Assembly (NCBI GenBank): GCA_000969725.1
Contig: JXSR01S063546.1
DNA from: Ophiothrix spiculata
Taxonomy: Eukaryota; Echinodermata; Ophiuroidea; Amphilepidida; Ophiotrichidae
Direction: 5' to 3' (one strand)
Length of the DNA stretch: 21,343 nucleotides
Under the pieces are notes generated by a model. The model worked only from the letters and a program-made list of their open reading frames with translations, had not been told where the DNA came from and did not search any database. Below, one piece after another: positions 1 through 8,936 of the stretch; position 1 is the stretch's first letter, and every line of letters begins with the position of its first letter. A program made the position numbers and the translations under genes.

Positions 1-72
1 ACACGCGCTATTCCTTGTGCATAGCGCGTGTAAAGACTGCGCGTCGACGGGCATCGATCGATGCATATCGAC
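1..72. repeat. CpG-rich palindromic cluster at left edge
   Basis: Two strong inverted repeats lie side by side. The first is a perfect 11-bp stem (1-11 with 21-31, ACACGCGCTAT and its complement) around a 9-nt loop. The second is a 30-bp imperfect palindrome (43-72) whose core GCATCGATCGATGC (51-64) is perfectly self-complementary and is framed by GTCGA/TCGAC. The GC and CpG content is far above the surrounding AT-rich DNA. It ends about 20 bp before unit 1 begins. It may be the tail of an element lying mostly outside the window, or simply a fragile hairpin site. No coding potential is seen. Confidence 0.7.
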
Positions 73-438
73 AAGACTCTGAATAAACCATAAGGTGTGA
101 TGTCAGTCAAATTACTGACATTTTTCTTTAATTTTCTTCAATACCCGGGCTTCCATATGAATAACAATAAAATGAGACACACAGCTAAATAAAGCTACCA
201 AAACTAAAAGGGTATACGGAATTTGTAGGGCCTAATCAAAATATTAGAAGCTTATTGATCAACTTATTTTTAACTTACAGTAAAACATATAAATAAAATG
301 ACGTAATAAAGTCAAAGCATTTTCAAAAGAGATGATGTGGCCAACAATCAACGATTGTTTCCTTTTACGTAAAATTTCATTGCGTTGCATAGTAAAAATC
401 ATAATGTTGTATTTTTTTATGATTTAGCCATTACTTCC

Positions 439-551
439 TTGGTTCTCTAACTGCCATGGTGGCTCATTCCAATATCAACATTGGTTATATAGTGTAACAG
501 TGAAGTAAATCCCAATCTTTCGTTTCACAAAGGAAATACATCACTATGTAA
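439..551. repeat. Recurrent conserved block, copy 1 of 4
   Basis: A block of about 113 bp occurs here and again at 4720-4833, 3251-3364 and 15056-15171. It begins near TTGGTTCTCTAACTG and ends near ATCACTATGTAA. Its core, GTGTAAC(C/A)GTGAAGT(A/C)AATCC, is the best-conserved stretch between the old unit 3 and units 1 and 2. It contains a short frame ending VTVK-stop. Differences between copies change amino acids, copy 1 has a 1-bp deletion in that frame, and copy 4720 has lost the stop, so I read it as noncoding. Its function is unknown. Confidence 0.6.
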
Positions 552-2383
552 ACTATTACTGCCTCAGGGAATTTACATTGACTATAAATTGCACTACAAG
601 AGCTCACTTGTTTTCTAGTGTACCTAGGTCTAATTAAAACCAAATACCCACATTCATGTTTTACTTACAAATACATGCTTTTGAAGTCATGCTGTTATAT
701 TGAAATTTTATTTGAGTTTGGTATCTTGATCACAAATTACCTGCCAATAACTGTGCAAACATTATTTTTATGTTTTAAAATAATATGATTACAATCGCAT
801 TTCATCAAATTCTAAATATTTTAGATATGGTAAAATACTCGAAAAATGTGGAAAAAATTCACTGTTTTGGACGAGGTAACCTAAAATTTATCCAAATTGG
901 GCTGATTTTGGAAAGGTATTGTTATCTATGTTTTCTAGACGAGATTCAACGCACTTTTTAAAAATGGCTATGAAACTTAAAAGACATTAAACATGTTAAA
1001 ATGATTAATAGCAAAAAATAACGGAGATTTCATTACATAAGTACTAAACTAGGTATTTAAAACAATAATTTATTCATCGGGCTTATTGAAGAGTTGAAAT
1101 TTAATAACAAGTTGAATAAATTCAACCAGAAAAGATGGTGTATACTGTGTTTGTTATTAGCCATAAGGAAAAACACTTAAATAAACAAGATAAATATTTA
1201 ATACTACCGGAGATCAGTTTGATTATTACTCATAGGAAATTGGCCCGTGTTTTCCATATAATACACTTAGAAATGTCAGGATTTGATGAGCAAGGAAAAG
1301 TGATGAGAGGATATCCTGTCAATTTGGTATCAAATGGTTAATGAGCGCCTGCGCATATATACCAGCACCTTAATTGGCACTTTATATGTGACATGTAAAA
1401 GCAAAAAGTACCTTTAAAAGGGTCAAAAAGGTTTGGTCTCATCTGAAGGATTTAGCTTTAAAATGACACATTGTTTTTGGTTATTGGTTGTTCGGTTTTA
1501 AAGTTACATCCGAATTGGCAAACGATATCGGGCTGATTTGGAAAACTATAGTTTTGAGACAATCGAGTTTAATTCTTTTTAGACTGAGTAACACTTGGAT
1601 GGAGAGAGGAATTTTTTTATTTTGTTTTTTAACATATTTTCGTATGTTTTGGATGTTGGAACCTGATTTATATGATAGAAGACACTTCAAAGGTAACATA
1701 TCTGATGAAATTCAACCTCGGACGCGATTTTGACAATGTTCAACTTCAATGGCCTATTTTACGTAATGTACTATGCCGAACTTAAGATACCGGATTGATA
1801 TGACGAGTCATATAACTACAAAAACTAAAATCCAAACGTTTATTAGAAATATGCAAAAATACAATTTATTTTGAGATCTTAATGCGTACAAAATTGCCAT
1901 AACAACTAGATACACCATGCTTCTAATTATCAGATGAGGTCTATGATGTTTTAAATTTTCGGGGATGAATTATTTTTTGCATGTAACTTTGCTGTTAGCA
2001 TTTCATGAACGTCTTTATCTTTTTCAAAGAATACATGAAAACGTGTGTAAAATGTGGTATAGATTATTTCATGGATTTAAGTTTGAGTTTATTTTGAAAA
2101 ATTATATTGTAATCTTATGCATGCGTATACGTTTTAGGCGTGATGACTTTGAGTTATTTTATTTAAACAATTCCATCAATGGATGAACTAATTTTTTGTG
2201 AAATCGGCTCTTTTTCATCTAGATCATCTATGTCAAATACTTTTATATGTTTAATTCTAATCAAGTGCAAATACTCGTATATACGAGCATTAAAAATTAC
2301 TATTCAGGTACAAGGATTTTATTACACCACATTTTTGGTGGGTATTTTTAATCAGAACTTCTCACTGATATCATGAAGTCTAT

Positions 2384-2391
2384 TGACGTCA
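2384..2391. promoter_or_regulatory. TGACGTCA (CRE-like) palindrome in unit 1
   Basis: A perfect 8-bp CREB/ATF consensus palindrome. It is preserved in unit 2 at 11963-11970, while the unit 3 counterpart near 17224 reads TGATGTCA. An 8-mer arises by chance, so preservation between near-identical recent copies is only weak support for function. Confidence 0.25.
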
Positions 2392-2423
2392 GGCCTTATC
2401 ATGACCAAGTAAGAGAGTTCCGA

Positions 2424-2447
2424 GATACAGATACAGATGCAGATAAA
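2424..2447. repeat. GATACA hexanucleotide microsatellite
   Basis: Four imperfect units (GATACA, GATACA, GATGCA, GATAAA). The matching site in unit 2 (near 12002) has two fewer units, a 12-bp difference, so the array changed length after the copies separated. Confidence 0.7.
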
Positions 2448-2537
2448 AATACAACTTCTGCACGTTGCATTTAATCAGGAGGCATGATAAACAACTAATC
2501 TACAAGTTATACGCTAATGTGGTAATGATTGTCCCTG

Positions 2538-2966
2538 TGTAATGAAATACAGCGTCCGTGTGACTGAGTGTCCTAGCTACTATTCAATTGAGAAGAACGT
2601 ACTCTCTAAATGTAAAACGAGTGGAAAGAGTGAAAATTCATTTAAAAAGGAGTGAAGGGAGTTAAACGCAGGACAATCCGTTTTCGAGTGGAAAATGTTC
2701 ACTCTAAAATAAGTGTGAAAGTAAAATTTCACTCCCAAAAGAGTGGAATATTGTCATCAAAAATTCCCTTTTACTCCTTTTAGAGTGTTTTTCCACTCAA
2801 AAACGTATTGTCCTGCGTATAACTCCTACAACGAGTGGAAATTCACTCATTTACATTTAAAGAGTACTTGTACACGTTTGATCAATAAATCATTGATTGC
2901 GAATTATTCCTTGTCGTTCAATTAGACCCGGACTCCTGGTTATGAGAGACATTCAGTCTCATTACA
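2538..2966. mobile_element. Solo-LTR-like insertion (TG...CA, 4-bp target duplication)
   Basis: The insertion begins TGTAATGA and ends TCATTACA, an 8-bp terminal inverted repeat with the TG...CA form of retroviral-type LTRs. It is flanked by CCTG (2534-2537) and CCGG (2967-2970). The matching empty site in unit 2 (about 12033-12044) reads TCCCGGGATC, so the target was CCGG and the left copy has one change. Without the nested MITE the element is about 164 bp, with an AATAAA at 2884-2889. This fits a short solo LTR, for example of the Ty3/gypsy type. A non-LTR element with similar ends cannot be excluded, and no internal retroviral-type genes are present. Confidence 0.6.
2602..2864. mobile_element. 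Palindromic MITE with TA target sites, nested in the LTR-like element
   Basis: This is a 263-bp foldback. The left end, CTCTCTAAATGTAAA, is the complement of the right end, TTTACATTTAAAGAG, with few mismatches, and similarity continues inwards for roughly 100 bp per arm. TA flanks both ends (2600-2601, 2865-2866), as for Tc1/mariner elements. The arms carry repeated GAGTGGAAA or TTCCACTC motifs and a matching pair, CGCAGGACAAT and ATTGTCCTGCG, near 2668 and 2807. It has no coding capacity, so it would have been moved by a transposase supplied in trans. Confidence 0.75.
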
Positions 2967-3250
2967 CCGGGATCTTAAGGCTAACTGAAAAATGACTAAA
3001 CTATAACTAAATATTTGGAATTCTCAACTTTGAAGCTATAAATAAGTAATGATTTGTAATGTTATCGATAGACAATCAAATAACGAAACTGAAAGCAAAG
3101 CAATCTGTAATTTGTTTTTAACATAAAATATGTTTCTAATATAAAATTCATAAGAAATAACACTTGATAATAAAACGTCCGTCTTGCTTCGATATTCATT
3201 ACTATTTTAGCGAAATTGTTTGTTTAGATTTAGGAATTGATTATAAATTT

Positions 3251-3364
3251 ATTGGTTCTCTAACTACCATGGTGGCTCATTCCAATATCAACATTGGTTA
3301 TATTAGTGTAACCGTGAAGTAAATCCCAATCATTCGTTTCACAAAGGAAATGCATCACTATGTA
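3251..3364 (+). repeat. Displaced copy of the conserved block
   Basis: Unit 1 and unit 2 align on both sides of this point (3181-3250 with about 12300-12369, and 3365-3626 with about 12448-12732), but between them unit 1 carries a copy of the block otherwise found at 439-551 and 4720-4833. It replaces about 78 bp of the unit 2 sequence. It keeps GTAACCGTGAAGTAAATCC, as in unit 3, where copies 1 and 2 have ACAGTGAAG, so it was not taken from either in its present form. The joins fall in AT-rich sequence (AAATTT, GTAATTT), and no terminal repeats or target duplications are visible. Confidence 0.75.
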
Positions 3365-3504
3365 ATTTACATTGATTATTAATAATTCATTGGTAAACTG
3401 AGCATAACGAAATTCAATACCGCATGTCAGTACAATGTAACTCTACGAAGGCGGGGATGCCTCAGGGGAATGTTTCAAGTTAAAACAGCATCGTTTGATA
3501 TTAA

Positions 3505-3626
3505 AGGGACGGGTCTAGATTCTTTATTATATTTTTACATAATTTGATAGAACATGCTTATAGTAATATACCCACCAGTAGTTTTTCGTGATACTGAGGA
3601 ATACTGGAAAAATTGCAATTCTTTAC
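3505..3626. mobile_element. Truncated left end of a TTAA element (family 2)
   Basis: This is the first ~120 bp of the element that is complete at 12599-13120: TTAA at 3501-3504 followed by AGGGACGGGTCTAGATTC. Similarity to the full copy ends at 3626, so the duplication or rearrangement breakpoint lies inside the transposon. Confidence 0.75.
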
Positions 3627-4375
3627 ACTGGTCGGACACCGGCCTGTGTCCGATCGGCGTCTCCTGACTTGACGCCGTAAACAGATCGTAACCTCGCCGC
3701 AAGGTTATGTGACCAGGATATCCATAATGTTGAAGATCTTCTCAATTGATGATCCGTGGCTCTTGCTCTGCATGTAATTACATTGTAGCGGCTATTCTTA
3801 ACTAGTGTTTTTTATATGAACCAGACGACCACGACGAAGTTTTTTGACGGATACAAATAGTTATTACAGTCCTTGGTATCCTCTTTTTAAGCTACGAGTC
3901 CGAATCAATATGTGAAGAAAAAAATATCCTAAGTCTCATTCAGCGAGGGAATCCTTAATGTGAGGACATTAAATACATTTGTCATTTATCTTAACAGCAT
4001 GTGGGGCGAATGGTGAGACGGTGTCCTACGTCGCAATAAAGGTTAATTTGACATGACAAGGGGAACTGTAATTCCAAATGATTTATATGTCTGCTAGGTT
4101 AGTTAAATGGTTGCAGCATGCTAGGTCTATCCAATGTAATAACACGACAGGATGAATGAAACACCTCCCTTCTTCTGATTATTGTAATAAATTTGTGGGT
4201 AGTTAGCTGTACAATTACGTTGATATGATATGCAAGGTGGACTAAATGAATGATATAGAGGTGATATTTGCTTGCAAAAAATCTGTTCGTTGTGTTTATA
4301 TAATACTACATTTGATGTCATTGTAATTTATTGTAATATAGTGTATTCAAAAAGGTTAATGTTATCAGGAGACTT
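3627..4375. other. Single-copy spacer between units 1 and 2
   Basis: I found no gene or recognisable repeat here beyond the hairpin cluster at its left end (3628-3716, listed separately). The first ~100 bp are GC- and CpG-rich, and the rest is ordinary AT-rich sequence. Short open frames, including one on the minus strand at 4127-4321, show no recognisable motif. Confidence 0.5.
3628..3716. other. Cloverleaf-like cluster of three hairpins with a closing stem
   Basis: Three stems lie in a row: 3632-3639 with 3646-3653 (TCGGACAC, 8 bp, 6-nt loop), 3655-3661 with 3671-3677 (CGGCGTC, 7 bp, 9-nt loop) and 3689-3694 with 3702-3707 (TAACCT, 6 bp, 7-nt loop). All are perfect. CTGGTC (3628-3633) pairs with GACCAG (3711-3716) to close the set; it shares two bases with the first stem, so it would shorten that stem to 6 bp. 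The fold resembles a cloverleaf, but there is no tRNA B box or T-loop sequence and no hammerhead core. It may be a structured RNA, a transposon end or a SINE part. It starts where unit 1 stops. Confidence 0.55.
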
Positions 4376-4719
4376 AGGTGTGATGTCAGTCAAATTACTT
4401 TACACTTTCTTTATGTTTCTTCCATACCGGGCTTCCATATGAATAACAATAAAATGAGACACACAGCTAAATAAAGCTATCAAAACTAAACGGGAATGCG
4501 GAAGAAGTAATCAAAATGATTAGAAGCTTATTGATCAACTTATTTTTAACTTACAGTAAAACATATAAATAAAATGACGTAATAATAAAGTTAAAGCATT
4601 TTCAAAATAGATGATGTGGCCAACAATCAACGATTGTTTCCTTTTAGGAAAAAATTCATCGTGTTGCATAGTAAAAATCATAATGTTGTATTTTTTTTTA
4701 TGATTTAGCCATTAGTTCC

Positions 4720-4833
4720 TTGGTTCTCTTACTGCCATGGTGGCTCATTCCAATATCAACATTGGTTATATTAGTGTAACAGTGAAGTCAATCCCAATCA
4801 TACGTTTCACAAAGGAAATGCATCACTATGTAA
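4720..4833. repeat. Recurrent conserved block, copy 2 of 4
   Basis: The unit 2 counterpart of 439-551. It starts TTGGTTCTCTTACTG and ends TCACTATGTAA. The stop codon of the short frame is changed to TCA here, which argues against a protein-coding role. Confidence 0.6.
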
Positions 4834-5637
4834 ACTATTACTGCCTCGGGGAATTTACGTCGACTATAAATTGTACTACAACAGCTCACTTGTTTTCTAG
4901 TGTACCTAGTAGGTCTAATTAAAACCAAATACCGACATTCATGTTTACTTACAAATACATGCTTTTGAAATCATGCTTTTACATTGAAAGTTTATTTTGG
5001 TATCTTGATTACAAATTACCTACCAATAACTGTGCAAAATTATTTTTATGTTTTAAAATAATATGATAACAATCGCATTTCATCAAATTCTAAATATTTT
5101 AGATAAGGTAAAATACTCGAAAAATGTGGAAAAAATTCACTGTTTTGGACGAGGTAACCTAAAATTTATCCAAATTGGGCTGATTTTGGAAAGGTATTGT
5201 TATCTATGTTTTCTAGACGAGATTCAACGCACTTTTTAAAAATGGCTATGAAACTTAAAAGACATTAAACATGTTAAAATGATTAATAACAAAAAATAAC
5301 GGAGATTTCATTACATAAGTACTAAACTAGGTATTTAAAACAATAATTTATTCATCGGGCTTATTGAAGAGTTGAAATTTAATAACAAGTTAAATAAATT
5401 CAAATAGAAAAGGTGGTGTATACTGTGTTTGTTATTAGCCATAAGGAAAAACACTTAAATAAACAAGATAAATATTTAATACTACCGGAGATCAATTTGA
5501 TTATTACTCATAGGAAATTGGCCCGTGTTTCCCATATAATACACTTAGAAATGTCAGGATTGGATGAGCAAGGAAAAGTGATGAGAGGATATCCTGTCAA
5601 TTTGGTATCAAATGGTTAATGAGCGACTGCATATATA

Positions 5638-6195
5638 CGAGGGGTTATCAAAAAGTTTTAAAGATCGCCAAGAAGGGAAGGAGCTATATTAATGAAATTG
5701 TGATGAAAAAAATGATGGTCAGTCATCCTTATGTACATTATGGTGCAAAAATGATATCATTGACATTTTTCAATACAAGTGGCGATAAATGTCAACAACC
5801 TGCTAACCAGATAAACTTCCTGCATTTGAAGGGTTTCAGCCCAATACTTTTATGATGACATGCAGAAGGTTTAGATGTTTGATATAATACTATAGGTTAG
5901 GATCTCCTCTTTCAACTGATACCAACATTATGGAAATTGGTTAATAATGACGCCATTATGACGCAATAAATCATGACCTACCTCAAAATGACGATTTGTA
6001 GTGAAATACAATGTTGATTTTTTAACCAAAAGAGGAGCTCTACAATGTCGGTCTGTGGACTGTCAGTTTTAAGTGGAACAAATGTGGAACTTTGTACAGT
6101 GGATATGTAAAGATGAATTAATGGTTTCATAATAAAATCTAGTTCCTGGCTGTATTTCTTCTTGGTGATCTTTAAAACTTTTTGATACCCCCTCG
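5638..6195. mobile_element. Non-autonomous mariner-like element (558 bp)
   Basis: The element starts CGAGGGGTTATCAAAAAG and ends CTTTTTGATACCCCCTCG. The inverted repeats continue inwards (GTTTTAAAGATC, then CCAAGAAG) for about 38 bp. It is flanked by TA, or by TATA if the longer match is taken (5634-5637 and 6196-6199). Unit 1 holds the empty site at about 1354-1362 (CATATATACC). Removing the element plus one TATA restores that site exactly; removing TA only leaves an extra TA. The interior has no complete transposase and no DDE-type motif I could recognise, so it is a MITE-sized relative of a Tc1/mariner element. Confidence 0.85.
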
Positions 6196-6792
6196 TATAC
6201 CACCACCTTAATTGGCACTTAATATGTGTATGTGACCCGTAAAATCGAAAAGTGCCTTAAAGATCAAAACAGTTTGGTCTCATCTGAAGGCTTAAGCTTT
6301 AAAATGACACCTTGTTTTTGGTTATTGGTTGTTCGGTTGCAAAATTACATCCGAAGTGGCAAACGATATCGGGCTGATTTGGAAAACTAAAGTTCTGAGA
6401 AAATCGAGTTTAATTCTTTTTTGGACTGAGTAACACTTGGATGGAGAGAGGATTTTTTTATCTTGGTTTTTAGCACATTTCTGTATGTTTTTGATGTTGG
6501 AACCTGATTTATATGATAGAAGACACTTCAAGGGTAACATATCTGATAAAATTAGAAATTCAACCTCGGACGCGATTTTGACAATGTTCAACTTCAATGG
6601 CCCATATTACGTAATATACTATGCCGAACTTCAGGTACCTGATTAATATGACGAGTCACGTAAGTACAAAAACTAAAATCCGAACGTTTATTAGAAATAC
6701 AATTCATTTTGAGATCTTATACTGTATATAATGCGTACAAGATTACCATAACAACTAAATACACCATGCTTGTAATTATCAGATGAGGTCTA

Positions 6793-7165
6793 CTTAACCG
6801 CCTGTTAATATACCAAAGTGCTCCCAAAAGAATCATGTTATTTGGTGGAGATGGTGCTTACACTTATAAAATGAGCCCAACTTACGTCGTTGACACATTA
6901 GATAATGTTCTGTAAAGTATATAATGGGCCATTCACAACATGAAATCACCACTTTGAATAACACTCAAGTCTTATTTAAAATAGTCTAGTGTCACAGAAT
7001 GACGACTTTGAACTTTAAAGAGAACAACATTTTTTAATTGAAAAAAAAGATGACGAGGTATTTCTTTATTCTTTATAAATGATATTCAGTTTCTGATTTA
7101 CGTCTACATGTTGAGCAGTGAAATTGGGAAACAAGGTAGATGAACTTTGGGGAAAAAATTATTAA
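6793..7165. other. AT-rich interval, part of the block lost from unit 1
   Basis: Nothing recognisable: no gene, and no repeat matched elsewhere in the window. It ends with the TTAA (7162-7165) that flanks the next transposon. Confidence 0.4.
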
Positions 7166-8746
7166 AGGGATTGCTCGCATCATCCCGATTCTAAAATTTC
7201 ACTTTTCCCGCACATGACATTTTTGTGCTTTACTGGAACAGCATGCCCATTATACATGTACAACTTACCACTGTGATGGATTTCTAAAAGACTGAAAGAA
7301 ATGTTGAAATTAAAGATAAAAATGTTCATCTCTGAATTTAGGGGTTACTGGTAACCGTAAATTCTAGGTGGCAGTGGAATGACACTGTTGTTTTGATTCA
7401 ACTTTATACAGGGTGGACCAATAAAAGCGTTATTGAAGTTCAATGGCACGTAACTTGAAATTAGAAAATTATGCAGAATAATATTTATATATTCATAAAC
7501 TTTGGTATTTTGTCTATGTATGGTGAAAATTGCATGTCAAACAAAGCTTGCAATTTGCAAAGTTATTGACATTCGTGCAAAAAAACGCAGAATTCCACTT
7601 TGTCCACGGCCGGGAATACTTAAATGTTCACTAGAATCATAATTAGGTCTACAATCAGCATGTGTTTTTTTTCTTTATGACGTTGATGCTTATCATCATC
7701 GTATTAAAGGTGCAGCATATCATTAACTGAGAGTACTATTGACATGCTTGCATGCATCACAATAACATAAGTATGGTGTACTTCCATAATAATCTAAATA
7801 ATATATTTGGGGCGAAGTTCAAATCGGAAAAGGCAGTGCATGTATTTGATCGTTTTCATTTAAACGTTGGTTTGTAAAGCGGTAAGAGGAGGAAGTTCAC
7901 AAGTCGCGAGAGATCATTTATTGCTGAACGGTTTTTTTAGAACTGGTAGCTACGCGGCTGTCTAAGCTAAGTCTGTAAATAGTCTATGTAGATGGTACAC
8001 GTGAATTAGGAATGACTTTCCTGGTGCACGTATCTACAAAGACTCTTTCACCCCTTTGGTACTGTTTTGGACAGGGATAAAGAAAATAGCGGGATCTTGA
8101 ACAGGGAGATCTGCAGCAAACATTGCTGCTGTAGATGCATAACTCATCCTAAGATGAGTTCTCAACGCAAGTTCCTTCATCACATTCTTTGATCTAACCA
8201 GTAGCGTAAAATCAATCAGCTAATTAAGACAGATATTATAACCAACGGTCATTGTATGCACCTATGTAAACATGCCCCGTGGACAAACCTGATTTTGACT
8301 CTGTTTGCGCAAATGGCAATAACTACGCAATGAAAGCTTTGTTTGACATGAAATTTTCACCATACAAAGGCATGATACCATGTTTTATGAACATATAAAA
8401 ATTATTCTCAAAATATTTTTTTGATTATAAGTTACGTGACATTGAACTTCAATAACGCTTTTATTGGTCCACCCTGTATTGGGTCAAACTTAATCCAATG
8501 TAATCATGGTAATTAAATATGAGCTCTGTTTGTGGCAAATAACTTAAAATAAAACACTGCAAATATCTCTTTTAACTGTCCAAGAGTGATATTTTAAAGA
8601 AAATATAGCCAAGGAGTATAAAAGTTGGAGAAAAGGACAAAAATGCGATTCTGTGAGTAAAATGGGGTTGAATAAACTCAGTAGGTTTACATCAATGATT
8701 CTGTAGAATTTTTATTTCATTTTTTTGAAAATCATGGGCAATTCCT
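7166..8746. mobile_element. TTAA-flanked non-autonomous element, split by a Tc1-like insertion
   Basis: TTAA at 7162-7165 and 8747-8750 brackets ends that are imperfect inverted repeats: AGGGATTGCTCGCAT on the left, and AGGAATTGCCCATGAT when the right end is read on the other strand. Without the nested element (7409-8476) it is about 510 bp. TTAA target duplication is shared by the piggyBac and Kolobok superfamilies, and the ends alone do not decide between them. No transposase is present. The left part holds a short palindrome, GGTTAC-TG-GTAACC, at 7343-7356. Confidence 0.6.
7409..8476. mobile_element. Tc1/mariner-like element with ~200-bp inverted repeats
   Basis: The left end CAGGGTGGACCAATAAAAGC is repeated in inverse at the right end, and TA flanks both sides (7407-7408, 8477-8478). 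The arms run about 7409-7614 and 8274-8476 and diverge inwards. Each arm holds two direct copies of a 13-mer: GTTATTGAAGTTC at 7429 and GTTATTGACATTC at 7562 on the left, with inverse copies at 8444 and 8311 on the right, each pair spaced 133 bp. This is the layout called IR/DR in some Tc1-like transposons. The ~660-bp interior is too short for a full transposase. A minus-strand frame of about 60 codons near 8000-8210 is not recognisable. It is probably an internally deleted, non-autonomous copy. Confidence 0.8.
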
Positions 8747-8820
8747 TTAACTTACTACACGTGCTTTCATTATTATGACATAGTACATATCTGTTACCTT
8801 CTTTGGAATCCCTTAGCGTT

Positions 8821-8936
8821 TTGTAATGTATTGTATTGTATTGCATTGTATTGTATTATGTTGTATTGTGTTGTATTGTATTGTATTGTATTGTATTGTA
8901 TTGTATTGTATTGTATTGTATTGTATTGTATTGTAT
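8821..8936. repeat. (TTGTA)n pentanucleotide microsatellite
   Basis: About 23 units of TTGTA. The left half has interruptions (TTGCA, TTATG, TTGTG); from about 8871 on it is essentially perfect. The pure right end suggests that this is where recent slippage has occurred. Confidence 0.95.

Larger units (their letters stand above)
93..3626 (+). repeat. Duplication unit 1 (shortened copy of unit 2)
   Basis: Positions 93-1943 match 4376-6792, and 1946-3626 match 10169-12732, in the same orientation and at high identity by eye; the best stretch, 1135-1341 against 5413-5619, differs at 4 of 207 bases. Relative to unit 2 it lacks two blocks: about 6793-10168 (join at 1943-1946, with the filler bases TG) and about 10742-11793 (join near 2208-2220, with about 10 bp of filler). 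It has gained an LTR-like insertion at 2538-2966 and a 114-bp foreign block at 3251-3364. Similarity stops abruptly at 3626, inside a TTAA transposon. No protein-coding gene is supported. Confidence 0.9.

Noticed and set aside
439..551. Possible terminal exon ending VTVK-stop in the recurrent block, with a TTTCTTCTAG acceptor-like site in unit 3 (15062-15070)
   Set aside because: Differences between unit 3 and the others in this frame are almost all amino-acid changing, unit 1 has a frameshift, copy 4720 has lost the stop, and the AG is absent from the other copies.
1135..1341. A 68-codon open frame present in both units 1 and 2 (1135-1341 and 5413-5619)
   Set aside because: The copies differ at four positions: three are amino-acid changes and the fourth turns ATG into GTG in unit 2. 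With no synonymous differences and a lost start, there is no sign of selection on a protein.
3388..3480. Short frame (HNEIQY...M...) shared by units 1, 2 and 3 around the GCATAACGAAATTC segment
   Set aside because: Unit 3 has an in-frame stop and many amino-acid changes; the conservation is at the DNA level.
3628..3716. tRNA gene
   Set aside because: Although the hairpins resemble a cloverleaf, the arm sizes are wrong (9-nt middle loop) and no A box, B box or T-loop consensus is present.
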